From: a virus
Virus record (IMG/VR): IMGVR_UViG_3300043788_000036
Span: 1 to 61,976 of that record
Reading direction: 5' to 3' (one strand)
DNA: 61,976 nt
The translations under genes and the position numbers were made by a program. The notes under the pieces are model-generated. The model made no database searches. It had not been told where the DNA came from and saw nothing but the letters and a program-made list of their open reading frames with translations. Each line of letters opens with the position of its first letter. The first letter of the stretch is position 1. Below, piece by piece: positions 17,831 through 26,722 of this stretch.

Positions 17831-19185
17831 TTCGTCCTCGTTCGGTAGTGATCACATACTAATTCAGCGACACGTTTCTTTCTAGTTATCGCTAAGTAAA
17901 TGTCTTCATCGATTGTATCAGTAGCGGTAAGAAAATAATAGTGTCCGACTGGTTTATTAAAGTCCAAGATGCGAAAACGGGCCTGCTCAAAGTTGAGCAT
18001 GCTGAAATCTATGGAATAGCAAATGATGCAGTCGGCTGCGGACATGTCGACTGCAATACCTGCCTGTATCTGCATCACTAGGCAGTCTTGCTTGAACTTA
18101 CCATCGTAGGGCTCCCCGCCGCGGACTATTCCGGTGTGGTACCCAAGTCGCGCCAGCTCCTGCGCAATGCGGTCTATTTCGTGGCGGAAGCGTGCGATGA
18201 CGATAAATTTGCCCGCGTGCTTCTTCTGCGCCTCTCTAATCATCTGTGTCATCGCAAACAACTTTTCCCGGCTGATATCGAGGAGGGTAGCCTTTTTCCC
18301 CTCGACTTCTGGGGCTACGAGCACGCTGCCGCCTGTTACTTGCTGCAGCTTGATGAGGCTAGCCAGGACGTTCTTGACCTTGATCTGTCGCTTGTTCACC
18401 TCAGTGACTAGATCGGCTTTCAGCTCCTCATACGCAGTCCGGGTGCGCTTATTGAGCGCCACCGGTACCTTGGTGTATTTGAGCATTAGTGGCTTATCCC
18501 GAGCTTCCCTGAGCGTCTTGCGATAGCTGTGGGCGTGGAACTTTTGGTGGAACTCCTTCTCGTTCTTGATGCCGACTACGTCATGCTGCTTGTACCCCCC
18601 GCGGATCAGGTAGCGCCCTTCGAAGCCCTCTTCGAGCACTTCCTTGCGAGTCGCAGGGTCTTTGTAAGTATTATCGAATTTACCGAATACCCCCGGATCG
18701 ATAAAATCAAATTGAGCCCAGGCATCCTGTATGCCTTGCGCAATAGGCGTCCCAGTCAGCGCCAACCGCCAGCGAGCGAACCTCGCCAGCTTGCGCACTA
18801 CTCGCGACCGAGTAGCGCCCCGCGACTTGATGTAATGGGACTCGTCGCATATTAGTAGCAGGTCGTTGAGGTATTTGGCTTCTTTGTACAGCGCTTTGCG
18901 CTTGCTGACCCACTGCTCGTAATTCTCGATGCGTATTTGGGTGTCGTTAAGCCCGCTGTGCAACTTCATCCATTTCCCTATCTCACGCCACCACACCTCA
19001 GGCGCGGCTCCTCCAGCTTTGGGGCATATTACCCATAAGTGCTTGGGGCGCAGAGTATCGGCAATCTTCAGTGCAGTAGCAGTCTTACCCGTACGCTGTT
19101 CCAACCAAATTCCAAAGCCCCCCTCGGCCTGCATGAGTGCAAGGGCTTTGTTAGCGCATTCAAGTTGGTACGGTCTTAATTGCAT
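17827..19185 (-). CDS. SNF2/DEAD-type DNA helicase
   Basis: 452 residues. Starts MQLRPYQLECANKALALM (Q-motif-like), Walker A-type loop LEQRTGKTATALKIA, then LLICDESHYIKS (motif II DESH), RLALTGTPIAQG (motif III), and a C-terminal RecA-like lobe with GKFIVIARFRHEIDRIAQEL and DCLVMQIQAGIAVDMSAADC, ending in a motif VI-like LNFEQARFRILDF. This is the SNF2-like helicase common in phage recombination or replication operons. ATP-driven translocation on DNA is expected. Length is normal for the phage subfamily. Confidence 0.88.
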   Translation of the reverse strand: MQLRPYQLECANKALALMQAEGGFGIWLEQRTGKTATALKIADTLRPKHLWVICPKAGGAAPEVWWREIGKWMKLHSGLNDTQIRIENYEQWVSKRKALYKEAKYLNDLLLICDESHYIKSRGATRSRVVRKLARFARWRLALTGTPIAQGIQDAWAQFDFIDPGVFGKFDNTYKDPATRKEVLEEGFEGRYLIRGGYKQHDVVGIKNEKEFHQKFHAHSYRKTLREARDKPLMLKYTKVPVALNKRTRTAYEELKADLVTEVNKRQIKVKNVLASLIKLQQVTGGSVLVAPEVEGKKATLLDISREKLFAMTQMIREAQKKHAGKFIVIARFRHEIDRIAQELARLGYHTGIVRGGEPYDGKFKQDCLVMQIQAGIAVDMSAADCIICYSIDFSMLNFEQARFRILDFNKPVGHYYFLTATDTIDEDIYLAITRKKRVAELVCDHYRTRTK

Positions 19186-19202
19186 GTTCTACTCTGCCCA
19201 GA

Positions 19203-19261
19203 CCCCGCACGTTACCCACTTAAGGTAGCCCAGTGATCTCGCACCAGTGCAACGTGCGGGG
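19203..19261. repeat. Inverted repeat / hairpin between helicase and SSB-like genes
   Basis: CCCCGCACGTT at 19203-19213 is perfectly complementary to AACGTGCGGGG at 19251-19261, with 37 nt between. It lies in the 83-nt gap downstream of the acidic DNA-binding gene and upstream of the helicase on the minus strand. There is no U-run after it in either direction, so it is not a classic terminator. It may be an attenuator, RNA-processing site or mRNA-stabilising stem. Confidence 0.6.
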
Positions 19262-19268
19262 AGGGACT

Positions 19269-20036
19269 TCAAATGACGGTCAACTCATCGGTGTCAATTT
19301 CGTACGTGTCTTCGTCGTCCGAAACTACAATCGCTTGGTCGCCGTCGATGCTCTCGATTGTACCTTTGACGAGCTTATTTTTCTCGTCCTTGAATTTCAC
19401 CTTGGCGCCTTTCTTGAGCTTCTTACTCGAGGGCTTTTTGGGCTCGTCTTCCTCTTCGTCGTCTTGTTCTTCCTCCTCGTCGCCCTCTTCTTCGTCCTTC
19501 TTGGTGCGCTTTTTGGGCGGCTCTTCCTCCTCGTCTTCGTCCTCCTCAACGGGTTTAGACTTACCCTTCTTGACGGGCTTTTCCTCTTCCTCATCGCCGT
19601 TATCGTCAACGGTATTACCGTCTGACAGCGGTGCGACACCGGTCACGCGAGCGAAGGTACCGTTTTCGCGCTTGTCGTGAGTCAACTCGATAATGCACTC
19701 AGTCTCACCGTCGATCATCTCGTCCCAATCAACTTCGTGCTCACCGTCAGGCACCTCGACTCCCATTGCTTCCAGCAGGCCCTTGAGTTTCCACAAGGCT
19801 TGCGGTTGGAGCGAGTAGTTGTCGAAACGCACCTCGCGTCCGTTGCACTTATCGGAGGTAATTTCCCACGTTACATCTCGGTAGGGCTCGCCACTCTCCT
19901 TACCCTCCTTGGTCTCGGCACTGATGATCTTCGCCTTGTAGCGCCCCTCAGGTGGAGCTGCGCCCCCTCCCGACTTGACTCCTGCGAAGTCGACGGTATC
20001 GACATTGCCTTTACGTTTTTTTACTGGTTTTGCCAT
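19269..20036 (-). CDS. SSB-like DNA-binding protein with long acidic tail
   Basis: 255 residues. Residues about 1-120 form a beta-rich domain beginning VDTVDFAGVKSGGGAAPPEG, with RYKAKIISAETKEG and YRDVTWEITSDKC, similar to DUF669/phage ssDNA-binding proteins. After it comes a very acidic linker of Glu, Asp and Lys (DEDEEEEPPKKRTKK, DDEEEDEPKKPSSKK) and then a short SH3/KOW-like end (GAKVKFKDEKNKLVKGTIES). It is next to a Sak4-like ATPase, as such proteins often are. The tail may contact replication enzymes, as in SSB proteins generally. Confidence 0.7.
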   Translation of the reverse strand: MAKPVKKRKGNVDTVDFAGVKSGGGAAPPEGRYKAKIISAETKEGKESGEPYRDVTWEITSDKCNGREVRFDNYSLQPQALWKLKGLLEAMGVEVPDGEHEVDWDEMIDGETECIIELTHDKRENGTFARVTGVAPLSDGNTVDDNGDEEEEKPVKKGKSKPVEEDEDEEEEPPKKRTKKDEEEGDEEEEQDDEEEDEPKKPSSKKLKKGAKVKFKDEKNKLVKGTIESIDGDQAIVVSDDEDTYEIDTDELTVI

Positions 20037-20066
20037 GTTGGCTACTTCACCTTGTTGGTGTGTTGG

Positions 20067-20330
20067 TTAAACTATTTGATTGGGGTACTGTAGGTTGTTC
20101 TGCTGCCCCCACCCCCCATCTATTCTTTGCCCACTAATACACGCTTGCCCAGCTTGCGCTTGCTGCATGTATTGTAGACTCTCGTCTTTCATTTTACTGT
20201 GGTGCTTCCGGCAGGCTTCAATTGCCGCTGTGACCTTCTCTCTGTCAGCCCAGGACAATTCCGTCTCAGTTAACAGGTTGACTAAGGGCATTACTACTGC
20301 GCTAAGCGGCTGTTGTTTAATGATGCTCAC
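20067..20330 (-). CDS. Small protein coupled to Sak4-like ATPase
   Basis: 87 residues, overlapping the ATPase stop by 4 nt. Helical: VVMPLVNLLTETELSWADRE and KVTAAIEACRKHHSKM, then a Gln-rich tail. No family recognised. The place between the ATPase and the ssDNA-binding gene suggests a small recombination accessory protein. Confidence 0.55.
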   Translation of the reverse strand: MSIIKQQPLSAVVMPLVNLLTETELSWADREKVTAAIEACRKHHSKMKDESLQYMQQAQAGQACISGQRIDGGWGQQNNLQYPNQIV

Positions 20331-21112
20331 AGTTTTTTCACCTTTCTAGCCAATGACTCGCCCTTGGAAAGCTTCATGATTTTATCAAACGTCGGATTAA
20401 CGATATACTCCGGTACAGGTCCCGCACTAACCGGGCGGCGAATACCGCAGCGGTAATATCCTGAGACTAAGCGCATGCAGTATTGCATCTCAGTCTCCTT
20501 AGTCTTCTTGTCGTATGACTCCCGGACGAATTGGTTACCGATGACGCTCACTGCACCAAGTAAGAAGTTAGTAATGGAGCCAGTGAGTGCGGTCGTGATC
20601 TCAGGCGTCAAGCGGTCATCGTCCTCCTCTGCGGCGCCTATACGCTTCTGGTGCGACAGGAAGCACACGTTATAGCCCTTATCGATCAGGTCTCTGTAGT
20701 GGAGCACCCACTCCATCATCCAGCCGCCGAGCTGCCCATAGGAGCGCTGCGAGAACACGTCTTCCGACCGCTGGTTCTTCTTGGCCTTCATCTCGCGGAT
20801 GACCATCCCCTGCAAGCCAGTCATTTGGTCCAGTACTATCGACTTGTATTTAGTACCACCCTCCAAGTGCCAATACAGGTCTTCCATGTCTGAAGTGCTC
20901 GTGACCTTGATCACGTCGACGCCAGCTACATCGATAACGGAGTCTGTGCCGCGCTCCATGATATCCACCAGTAGCAGAGGCTTTGGAAAGGTGCACGCGA
21001 AGACGGTCTTCCCGGTCTTCTGGTCTCCGTAGCAGAGCACTGCTATGTTACTTTCTACGTCGCGCAGTGGCTTGATGCGCGACTCTATCGACTTGTTAGT
21101 TAGCTTTTTCAC
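20327..21112 (-). CDS. Sak4-like RecA-type ATPase
   Basis: 261 residues. Walker A is GDQKTGKTVFACTFP, with KPLLLVD after it; Walker B is YKSIVLDQMTGLQGM. Later GGWMMEWVLHYRDLIDKGYN and NVCFLSHQKRIG match the usual order of phage Sak4/AAA_24 proteins, which are single-strand annealing or recombination mediators working with an SSB. Neighbours are an SSB-like protein and a PD-(D/E)XK nuclease, the usual partners. Begins at the base before the nuclease gene ends, in one operon. Confidence 0.82.
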   Translation of the reverse strand: MKKLTNKSIESRIKPLRDVESNIAVLCYGDQKTGKTVFACTFPKPLLLVDIMERGTDSVIDVAGVDVIKVTSTSDMEDLYWHLEGGTKYKSIVLDQMTGLQGMVIREMKAKKNQRSEDVFSQRSYGQLGGWMMEWVLHYRDLIDKGYNVCFLSHQKRIGAAEEDDDRLTPEITTALTGSITNFLLGAVSVIGNQFVRESYDKKTKETEMQYCMRLVSGYYRCGIRRPVSAGPVPEYIVNPTFDKIMKLSKGESLARKVKKL

Positions 21113-22090
21113 TCACGCCTCTCCAGTTTCGCGTGTGTCTTCTTCGCGTTCTTCGTAGTTTGATTTTTCCACGAACTTAGCGTTAACGCCAGCTAATTCT
21201 GCTTGGCATAACGAAAAGAATTCACAGCCTTTACAGGTGTACGTCGCATTGCGAGGGAATGATTTCGCGGTACGCATCATCTCAGCGGTAGTGATGAATT
21301 CTTGCACCACTGTCTTGGTCATCTGCACCGAGGGTATTGGTAGCGGTATTCGCTGATAGAAACGGTCAGACGCTTTTTTCTCCAACTCCTTGATGTAGTA
21401 CGCATAGGCTTCTTCGTCCAAGTCGTTATCGCGTATCGCCTTGCGATAGGTGAACACGTCGGTGTCGAGATCCTTGCGGCGGGTGAGCTGCCCGCTCTTC
21501 AGTTTCGGCGGTATCGTGGGGGCTTTGGTGCGCAAGTAATCCCAAATGATACCGTCAACTTTTTCTCTGTGCTCGCGGTTCCAGGCTTCCACGTACAACA
21601 GGAGCTGCGTATTACTGAAGCGCTCCTCAGCGGTCGGTATTACCCGGTGCGTCTTGCGATCGACCAACCAATGCCGCCCTTGGTGTTTAACGCGTAAATC
21701 ATAGTGACCCTCAAATTCAATTTTTGGCGTCAGCTGTGTGCGTACTAGCCCCTCGGTCGCAAGCACTTTCCAATCGTCATCCTTGTAGGTGCGCACGTAG
21801 CCACGGTATATGCGCCATATATCGCTAAGGAAGTTTTCTCCATAGAACTCGCGCTCTTCTTCGAATAAGACGCCGTACTGGTCTTGGTACTTAGCCCAAA
21901 TGTCCCGAGGTAGGTTGTGGTCTCTACCGATAATGTGCAGGTCGCGGGCTTCTAGCATCTCGTGCAGTATGGTCCCGCGAAACAGTGCGGCAGGCTTACG
22001 CTTGGCTTGTAGGTTTCGCACGTAGGCGTATTCGTATTTCTTGTTACAACTACGCCAAGCCTTAACCTTACTGAAGCCCGTCTTAAACAT
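21113..22090 (-). CDS. PD-(D/E)XK nuclease, Cas4/RecB-like
   Basis: 325 residues. FSKVKAWRSCNKKYEYAYVR at the start and FRGTILHEMLEARD fit the RecB nuclease motif I region; EGHYDLRVKHQGRHWLVDRK gives the Asp ... D-x-K core (LVDRKTH). Near the C terminus, CKGCEFFSLCQAEL plus the upstream Cys of AWRSCNKK form the four-Cys Fe-S-type cluster of Cas4/AddB-like nucleases. Likely a 5'-3' or exonuclease that produces recombination substrates for the Sak4-like protein. Family-based function. Confidence 0.85.
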   Translation of the reverse strand: MFKTGFSKVKAWRSCNKKYEYAYVRNLQAKRKPAALFRGTILHEMLEARDLHIIGRDHNLPRDIWAKYQDQYGVLFEEEREFYGENFLSDIWRIYRGYVRTYKDDDWKVLATEGLVRTQLTPKIEFEGHYDLRVKHQGRHWLVDRKTHRVIPTAEERFSNTQLLLYVEAWNREHREKVDGIIWDYLRTKAPTIPPKLKSGQLTRRKDLDTDVFTYRKAIRDNDLDEEAYAYYIKELEKKASDRFYQRIPLPIPSVQMTKTVVQEFITTAEMMRTAKSFPRNATYTCKGCEFFSLCQAELAGVNAKFVEKSNYEEREEDTRETGEA

Positions 22091-22286
22091 TTTCTCTAGC
22101 TTGCCACGCGTATAACGCAGATTCCCATCGCGCGTCCCATTGTTTACGTCGTCGTAGCTCTTGTTTAGCTGTTTTAGCGCATTGTATCGATGTTATTAAA
22201 TCCTCATCTGATAAAGTTTTCAACTCAGGGGCTTTACGCATGCCGTGCTGGGCAATGAACCACGTTTCAAATTTCGATTCGGCCAT
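22083..22286 (-). CDS. Small early protein
   Basis: 67 residues using the ATG at 22286, which has CGGAG 8 nt upstream; a longer frame up to 22310 is less likely. Contains WFIAQHGMRKAPELKTLSDE and AKTAKQELRRRKQWDARWES. Overlaps the nuclease start by 8 nt. No function recognised. Confidence 0.55.
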   Translation of the reverse strand: MAESKFETWFIAQHGMRKAPELKTLSDEDLITSIQCAKTAKQELRRRKQWDARWESALYAWQARENV

Positions 22287-22482
22287 CAATGTACTCCGGT
22301 AGAGGGGCACTAATCCAATTCAAGAATGCTTTGGGGATGTCGTACGAGGTCAAGGCAAGCCCACAGCGCTTACCGTGGGACCTCTGACACGCTATACAGC
22401 ATCCGCTCGTTATGTATCGCTCTGTAGCCTTACAGATACGGCAAGGCTTACCCTGAAACGTACCCGCGCTCTTACGAGGCAT
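22267..22482 (-). CDS. Small zinc-finger protein
   Basis: 71 residues. CRICKATERYITSGCCIACQ gives two CxxC pairs and a further Cys follows in GKRCGLAL, so one zinc ribbon is likely. The C terminus is PLPEYIDGRIEI. It could bind DNA or a replication protein. No catalytic HNH residues are clear. Confidence 0.55.
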   Translation of the reverse strand: MPRKSAGTFQGKPCRICKATERYITSGCCIACQRSHGKRCGLALTSYDIPKAFLNWISAPLPEYIDGRIEI

Positions 22483-22717
22483 CGTAGTTAACGTCTCGTA
22501 TTTGGTCGAAGAGCCGTTTTAACGCTTCTCGTTGCGCATGGTCGCTAGGGGGCTTCCAGCGACGCGATAGCCCCAGGAGTGCGTGTTGTGCAGACTTCTC
22601 TCGAAGAAGCCCTTTTAGAGCGTCGAAGGAGTTACGGTCTACGACAAGAATAAGTTCAGTTACCCCTGCCATGGGGTAACGAATTATATCAGCTGAGGGT
22701 ATCTTAACTAGGATCAC
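22472..22717 (-). CDS. Small protein overlapping the polymerase gene end
   Basis: 81 residues starting with GTG at 22717, preceded by GGGAGAG at ideal spacing; an upstream ATG at 22759 lies deep in the polymerase gene. Has VTELILVVDRNSFDALKGLLRE, and a C-terminal basic helix REALKRLFDQIRDVN. Overlaps the polymerase stop by 14 nt. No family recognised. Confidence 0.5.
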   Translation of the reverse strand: MILVKIPSADIIRYPMAGVTELILVVDRNSFDALKGLLREKSAQHALLGLSRRWKPPSDHAQREALKRLFDQIRDVNYDAS

Positions 22718-25220
22718 GATAAACTCTCCCACGTCCCCAAGCGCCGACATTAACGTCAACGATCATGGGTACGTTCATTTTGATTTTGAAGGTCTTCAGG
22801 AGCCTAGGGCACTCCATGATTCGTCGCACTTTCGGTAATACGTCGTCCTCGCAGCCTTTGCGCATGAGCCCTAGTAAGGCGTCGTGATGCTCTCCACAAA
22901 GCTTAAACTGGTCACGATCGATTGTCTCGTTAATTTCGACCATCGCGGCAGCTTTCCAATCGCCGATCGTACCCTGTACGGGGGCGTTAACGGCTTGCCT
23001 CTCTGCCTCCATACGGGCGTCTTTATCTGTGGATTGAATACTAGGCAACCTACGTATCCGCCCGAACATATTCGTGACGTAGCCATCAATGCGGGCGATA
23101 CGCTTACAGCGGTTGTGCCAGGGCTCTAAGCCGGGGTACACCTCAAAAAAGCCTGTCCGGAACGCATGTGCCTGGCCCCAAGTGCACTCCCAATCATAGT
23201 CAACGCGGGCTTTCTTCATGAACGTGTTTTCGTACATGCCGTAGAGGTACCCGAAGGATATTCTCTTAGCGTTAGTACGGGCGGTTTTCCACTCTTTCCA
23301 GGCCTTAGTACAGGCTTCTACCCCCATCTCCCGCATAATGGTTAAAGCATCTGACAACGATGGCTTACCGTATTTATTGCAGACGTTCCGTTTAGCTACG
23401 GTGTCTATAGCTGCTTGGGCGTATTCTGGCATGTGTCCCGCACCTACTAGAAACAGCACAGTATTCCAATGAACATCCTGCCCCTTACGGTAAATACCTA
23501 TTAGAGTCGTGTCGCCAGACATTTCTGCAGCTATGCGTAGCTCTGCCTGCGATAAGTCCGCGGCGACGAATTCCCAGTCGCTATCGTCAGGCAAAGCGAT
23601 AATGGAACGAATATCGCCGTCCGTAGGGATCTGATGCAGCCGGCTCGAAAATCTGCCCGTAACCGTCCCCGGCTGCTTGTAGCTGAAGTAAATGCGGTCG
23701 CCTACAATGTACTGCTTCCACCCTTCCAGATAGCTGCTGATGATCTTCTCTAGCTCGCGAAAATGGAGCAGCTCGTTGATGATAGGGTGTTTGCCTTTTA
23801 AGTCGACTACGGCAGCTTCCCCCGTCGATGGCGCGCCGGTGGGCGTGCGTGACTGAATAGGTAACTTTAGTTTCTCAAATAGTATGCGCGCGACTTGTTG
23901 GGGGGAGTTCCAATTAACTTCTTCTCCCGCACTTTTTATCAGCCCTGACGATGCGAAATCTCGTCTTGTGCCGAAATCGTCTTCCATTTCAGCGTACTGC
24001 TTTTTGTCGACGGGCAGCCCTTCCGCCTCGATCGCCTCCAGGGCATAGGAGGACGGCATTACCAACTCATTAAACAGCCTGCGTAGCCGCGGAGTCTTGC
24101 GAAACACTCTCGAAAATTTGCGTGCTAGGTGCAGGGTATTCCAAGCGTCGCGAGCGTTGTACTCCCAATACTTTTCCCGATTGGCGAGGTCCTGCATCTT
24201 CTCGCGCCATTCAGGCTTATCGCTAATCTTTAGGTCTTTGCCTAAGTCGTATTCCGGGCAATCCAGCTCAACCCGGGAGACGTACTTCAAATCGTGATCT
24301 TGGTTTTCGTCGATAAGATGGTGGGCCACCATAGCATCAAAGTGGTACGGTAGCGACACGTCGTATACGCGTAGGATGGCTCCAGAATCAAACTTACCGT
24401 GGAACACGGCAGCCCACTTCGTTTTCGCTTTTCGCGCCATGACGCGGAAAAATGCCTCCTGTGCATCGAAGTCACCTTCATAAAAACCCCCGGGCATTTC
24501 GAGTGGAATGACCCATGAGCAGTCGTCTAGTGCAAATGAGATGCAACGGATTACGAAGTCAGGTTTGCGTAGAAATAGCCCGTTGGTTTCTGTGTCGTAG
24601 GCGTACTCCTCTGCAGCAGCAAACGCTGCGAAGAATTCGCGCAGCAACTTGCGGTTTGTGACAACGCGATATTTGAACGCGTCTTGGGTCTCCCCTAGGG
24701 TACCGTCAATCTGGCGCTTGAGCCGGGCTAAGTCTTGTTGGATCACGAGCAGCTTAGAGGGGTCTCGGAAGGTTGCCGCCGGGTGGTACGTCGGGCAAAT
24801 AACGCGTCCGTCTTTCTCAATCATTTGCCCGTGCGCCGTAGACACCTTGGCTTTGGCGACGGCTTTCGTCGCAAGGGCGCCTAGCGGTACGATGTACTTG
24901 GGGTCTATGAGCTTGATTTCTGCATCGAGGTACGGCTTACAGGCTTTGATCTCTTTCGCAGTTGGCGGACGGTCCGCGGGAGTTAAGCAGCGCACGGCGT
25001 TCGTGTACCGTATCTTGTGTTCGCCCAGCCCTGCCTTCGCTAGTTCCCCCTTCAGGATACGCCCAGAAGGCCCTACGAACGGTTTACCGACGCGATCTTC
25101 TTGGTACCCGGGGTTCTGCCCCACCACAAGTATTTCAGCGTCCCTGGGACCGTCCCCGCCCACGCAGACCGTGCGAGCACCTGCGTGTAGAGGGCAGAGG
25201 ATGCAATTGGCGTTTCTCAT
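22704..25220 (-). CDS. Uracil-DNA glycosylase / 3'-5' exonuclease / family A DNA polymerase fusion
   Basis: 838 residues from the ATG at 25220, which overlaps the upstream stop. Residues about 1-175: Fe-S uracil-DNA glycosylase (family 4/5 type) with CILC and C-x15-C cluster Cys, GQNPGYQEDRVGKPFVGPSG, and TYHPAATF. Next a DnaQ-like exonuclease: YAYDTETNGL (Exo I), FHGKFDSGA (Exo II), YNARDAW (Exo III). Then the PolA fingers/palm: AADLSQAELR (motif A, D about 555), KRISFGYLYG (motif B), and GEHHDALLGL (motif C, D about 780). Motif C reads HDA instead of the usual HDE. This is probably the phage replicase; the UDG part may remove uracil or steer the polymerase at uracil. Confidence 0.9.
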   Translation of the reverse strand: MRNANCILCPLHAGARTVCVGGDGPRDAEILVVGQNPGYQEDRVGKPFVGPSGRILKGELAKAGLGEHKIRYTNAVRCLTPADRPPTAKEIKACKPYLDAEIKLIDPKYIVPLGALATKAVAKAKVSTAHGQMIEKDGRVICPTYHPAATFRDPSKLLVIQQDLARLKRQIDGTLGETQDAFKYRVVTNRKLLREFFAAFAAAEEYAYDTETNGLFLRKPDFVIRCISFALDDCSWVIPLEMPGGFYEGDFDAQEAFFRVMARKAKTKWAAVFHGKFDSGAILRVYDVSLPYHFDAMVAHHLIDENQDHDLKYVSRVELDCPEYDLGKDLKISDKPEWREKMQDLANREKYWEYNARDAWNTLHLARKFSRVFRKTPRLRRLFNELVMPSSYALEAIEAEGLPVDKKQYAEMEDDFGTRRDFASSGLIKSAGEEVNWNSPQQVARILFEKLKLPIQSRTPTGAPSTGEAAVVDLKGKHPIINELLHFRELEKIISSYLEGWKQYIVGDRIYFSYKQPGTVTGRFSSRLHQIPTDGDIRSIIALPDDSDWEFVAADLSQAELRIAAEMSGDTTLIGIYRKGQDVHWNTVLFLVGAGHMPEYAQAAIDTVAKRNVCNKYGKPSLSDALTIMREMGVEACTKAWKEWKTARTNAKRISFGYLYGMYENTFMKKARVDYDWECTWGQAHAFRTGFFEVYPGLEPWHNRCKRIARIDGYVTNMFGRIRRLPSIQSTDKDARMEAERQAVNAPVQGTIGDWKAAAMVEINETIDRDQFKLCGEHHDALLGLMRKGCEDDVLPKVRRIMECPRLLKTFKIKMNVPMIVDVNVGAWGRGRVYRDPS

Positions 25221-25615
25221 TGCGTAGTACGGCAGAGGGGGCACATGTCAGTATTGTGCTGCTTACCTTCTTGGTGCAACTGGGCAACCCTAACCGCGAT
25301 TAATGCGTCTCTCTCTTCATCGTTGCACAACTCCCCTAGTACTTCATTGGACAACGGTAAATCGCATTCTTCCAAGTCGTCTGGGTTTATACCAAATACC
25401 CGCCTACTGAAGTCGATAAGGTTGTAGTCTCCCGTAATGTCTACGGTAACTGTACCGTCTTCGTTTATGGAGTACATCGTAACGCGTTGCCAAGTCGTCT
25501 TCAAACGGTAAAGCTTGTTAGGCGGCAACCGTTTAGCAATTTCCTTAACTACTTCTGGGCGCGATTCAACCCACGCTTGGTACGCTTCTTCGTCTAAATC
25601 GCATAATTTTGCCAT
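25217..25615 (-). CDS. Early protein upstream of the polymerase
   Basis: 132 residues. Middle has DGTVTVDITGDYNLIDFSRRV and a C-terminal HNTDMCPLCRTTQ with a single CxxC. The stop overlaps the polymerase ATG, so they are probably co-translated. No known family recognised. Confidence 0.55.
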   Translation of the reverse strand: MAKLCDLDEEAYQAWVESRPEVVKEIAKRLPPNKLYRLKTTWQRVTMYSINEDGTVTVDITGDYNLIDFSRRVFGINPDDLEECDLPLSNEVLGELCNDEERDALIAVRVAQLHQEGKQHNTDMCPLCRTTQ

Positions 25616-25616
25616 G

Positions 25617-26540
25617 TTATAGACCTGCTAATCCCTCGTCTCGTGCGACGTTGATTTCAGACATGCGAACTGTGGCGTCTTTTTCCTTGTATCGGTCAGG
25701 GTGGTACTGCGCAGCAAGCTTGCGGTACGCCTTCTGTATGTCCTTCTTAGTTGCGCGTATCGATACCCCTAAGGTCTCGTGCCAAGGTTTCTTGCCTTGA
25801 GTATTCGGCGGAGCGGGTGGCGGTGTACGAGCGTACCCTTGGCTGAATGGCCCCCGGCCGTAAAAAGCTTCCTTGTACATCTCTTCGAACGTTTGTCGAA
25901 ACTTTTCTCTGTCGAAACCGGGATCTTTAGCGTTCGAGTAAGTGCCGCCAAAACCAAAACTACCTCCCCCAATATCGTTACTGTACGAATCTGCGTAGTC
26001 CCATTTCGAGTGCTGCCTTTCTTGGTCTCTTTCTCGTTTCGGTGCTTCGTACTCGTCATCTGCCCAAGCCTTACGGGCTTTTTCTCGCTTGCTTTCGTTT
26101 TGGGAGTACACCCCTGCCGCTTCGCGGCGCTCTTTCAGCTCCTTGAGACGCCGCGCAGTATCCGCACATGTACTAGCGTTAATGCGTGACATAGTCGTCT
26201 GTGGGGTAACCTTACGCGCTTTCTGCATCTCAGCCACGTAGTACACTATGAGCCCATCAATGGAAGTAACGTCACCTTCCCTAGAGACCCACTGTTGCTC
26301 ACGACACTTCTGTTGGTACCACTCTTTGAGTTGCCCTAGTACCTCTTCCAACAACCAGCGCGGTTTAGGTAGGCCATCGCTCCACCCCTCTACTTCTTTA
26401 ATTAACTTATCGCGATTGAACACCAAGTGAAATTCAGCCCAATTACTCCCATCCATAGGTACAACAGCTCCGGCGACTTCACACGCGGTCAATATAGCGA
26501 TAATGTCTTCTAACGTGGGGCGATGGTCTACGGAACTCAT
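25617..26540 (-). CDS. J-domain protein (DnaJ-like)
   Basis: 307 residues. The C-terminal ~60 residues are a J domain: [20 protein letters not shown], then [20 protein letters not shown] with the HPD signature that stimulates DnaK. The N-terminal ~100 residues ([33 protein letters not shown]) are a separate unknown domain, and a charged Gly/Phe/Tyr linker joins them. J domains are usually N-terminal, so a C-terminal one is notable. It may recruit host DnaK for replication-complex remodelling or virion assembly. Coupled to csrA by a 4-nt overlap. Confidence 0.82.
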   Translation of the reverse strand: MSSVDHRPTLEDIIAILTACEVAGAVVPMDGSNWAEFHLVFNRDKLIKEVEGWSDGLPKPRWLLEEVLGQLKEWYQQKCREQQWVSREGDVTSIDGLIVYYVAEMQKARKVTPQTTMSRINASTCADTARRLKELKERREAAGVYSQNESKREKARKAWADDEYEAPKRERDQERQHSKWDYADSYSNDIGGGSFGFGGTYSNAKDPGFDREKFRQTFEEMYKEAFYGRGPFSQGYARTPPPAPPNTQGKKPWHETLGVSIRATKKDIQKAYRKLAAQYHPDRYKEKDATVRMSEINVARDEGLAGL

Positions 26541-26719
26541 GTTGTCGATACCTCCTTCTCGTGCTGTATGCGATTGTGCACTTCTTTGCGGTTAATTGTG
26601 ACGTTCTTAGGCGCCGCAATGCCTAAGCGTACTTGGTTTCCAACAATACCTAGTACAGTCACCGTGATGTTGTCCCCTATCATGATCGTTTCAGTTAGCC
26701 TGCGAGTCAGTATTAGCAT
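26537..26719 (-). CDS. csrA: CsrA/RsmA-type RNA-binding regulator
   Basis: 60 residues, the normal CsrA length. [20 protein letters not shown] begins exactly like CsrA, followed by [18 protein letters not shown] and [12 protein letters not shown]; the conserved N-terminal Leu-Thr-Arg-Arg (RNA contact at Arg) and the V-R-L-G-I-A-A-P core are present. CsrA homodimers bind GGA motifs in mRNA leaders and block or change translation. A candidate binding site overlaps its own Shine-Dalgarno sequence. It could turn host metabolism or early phage mRNAs on and off. Confidence 0.93.
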   Translation of the reverse strand: MLILTRRLTETIMIGDNITVTVLGIVGNQVRLGIAAPKNVTINRKEVHNRIQHEKEVSTT

Positions 26720-26722
26720 AAC

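Noticed and set aside
19273-19680. Plus-strand Ser-rich frame opposite the SSB-like gene
   Set aside because: It is the reverse of Glu/Asp/Lys codons in the acidic tail of the minus-strand gene.
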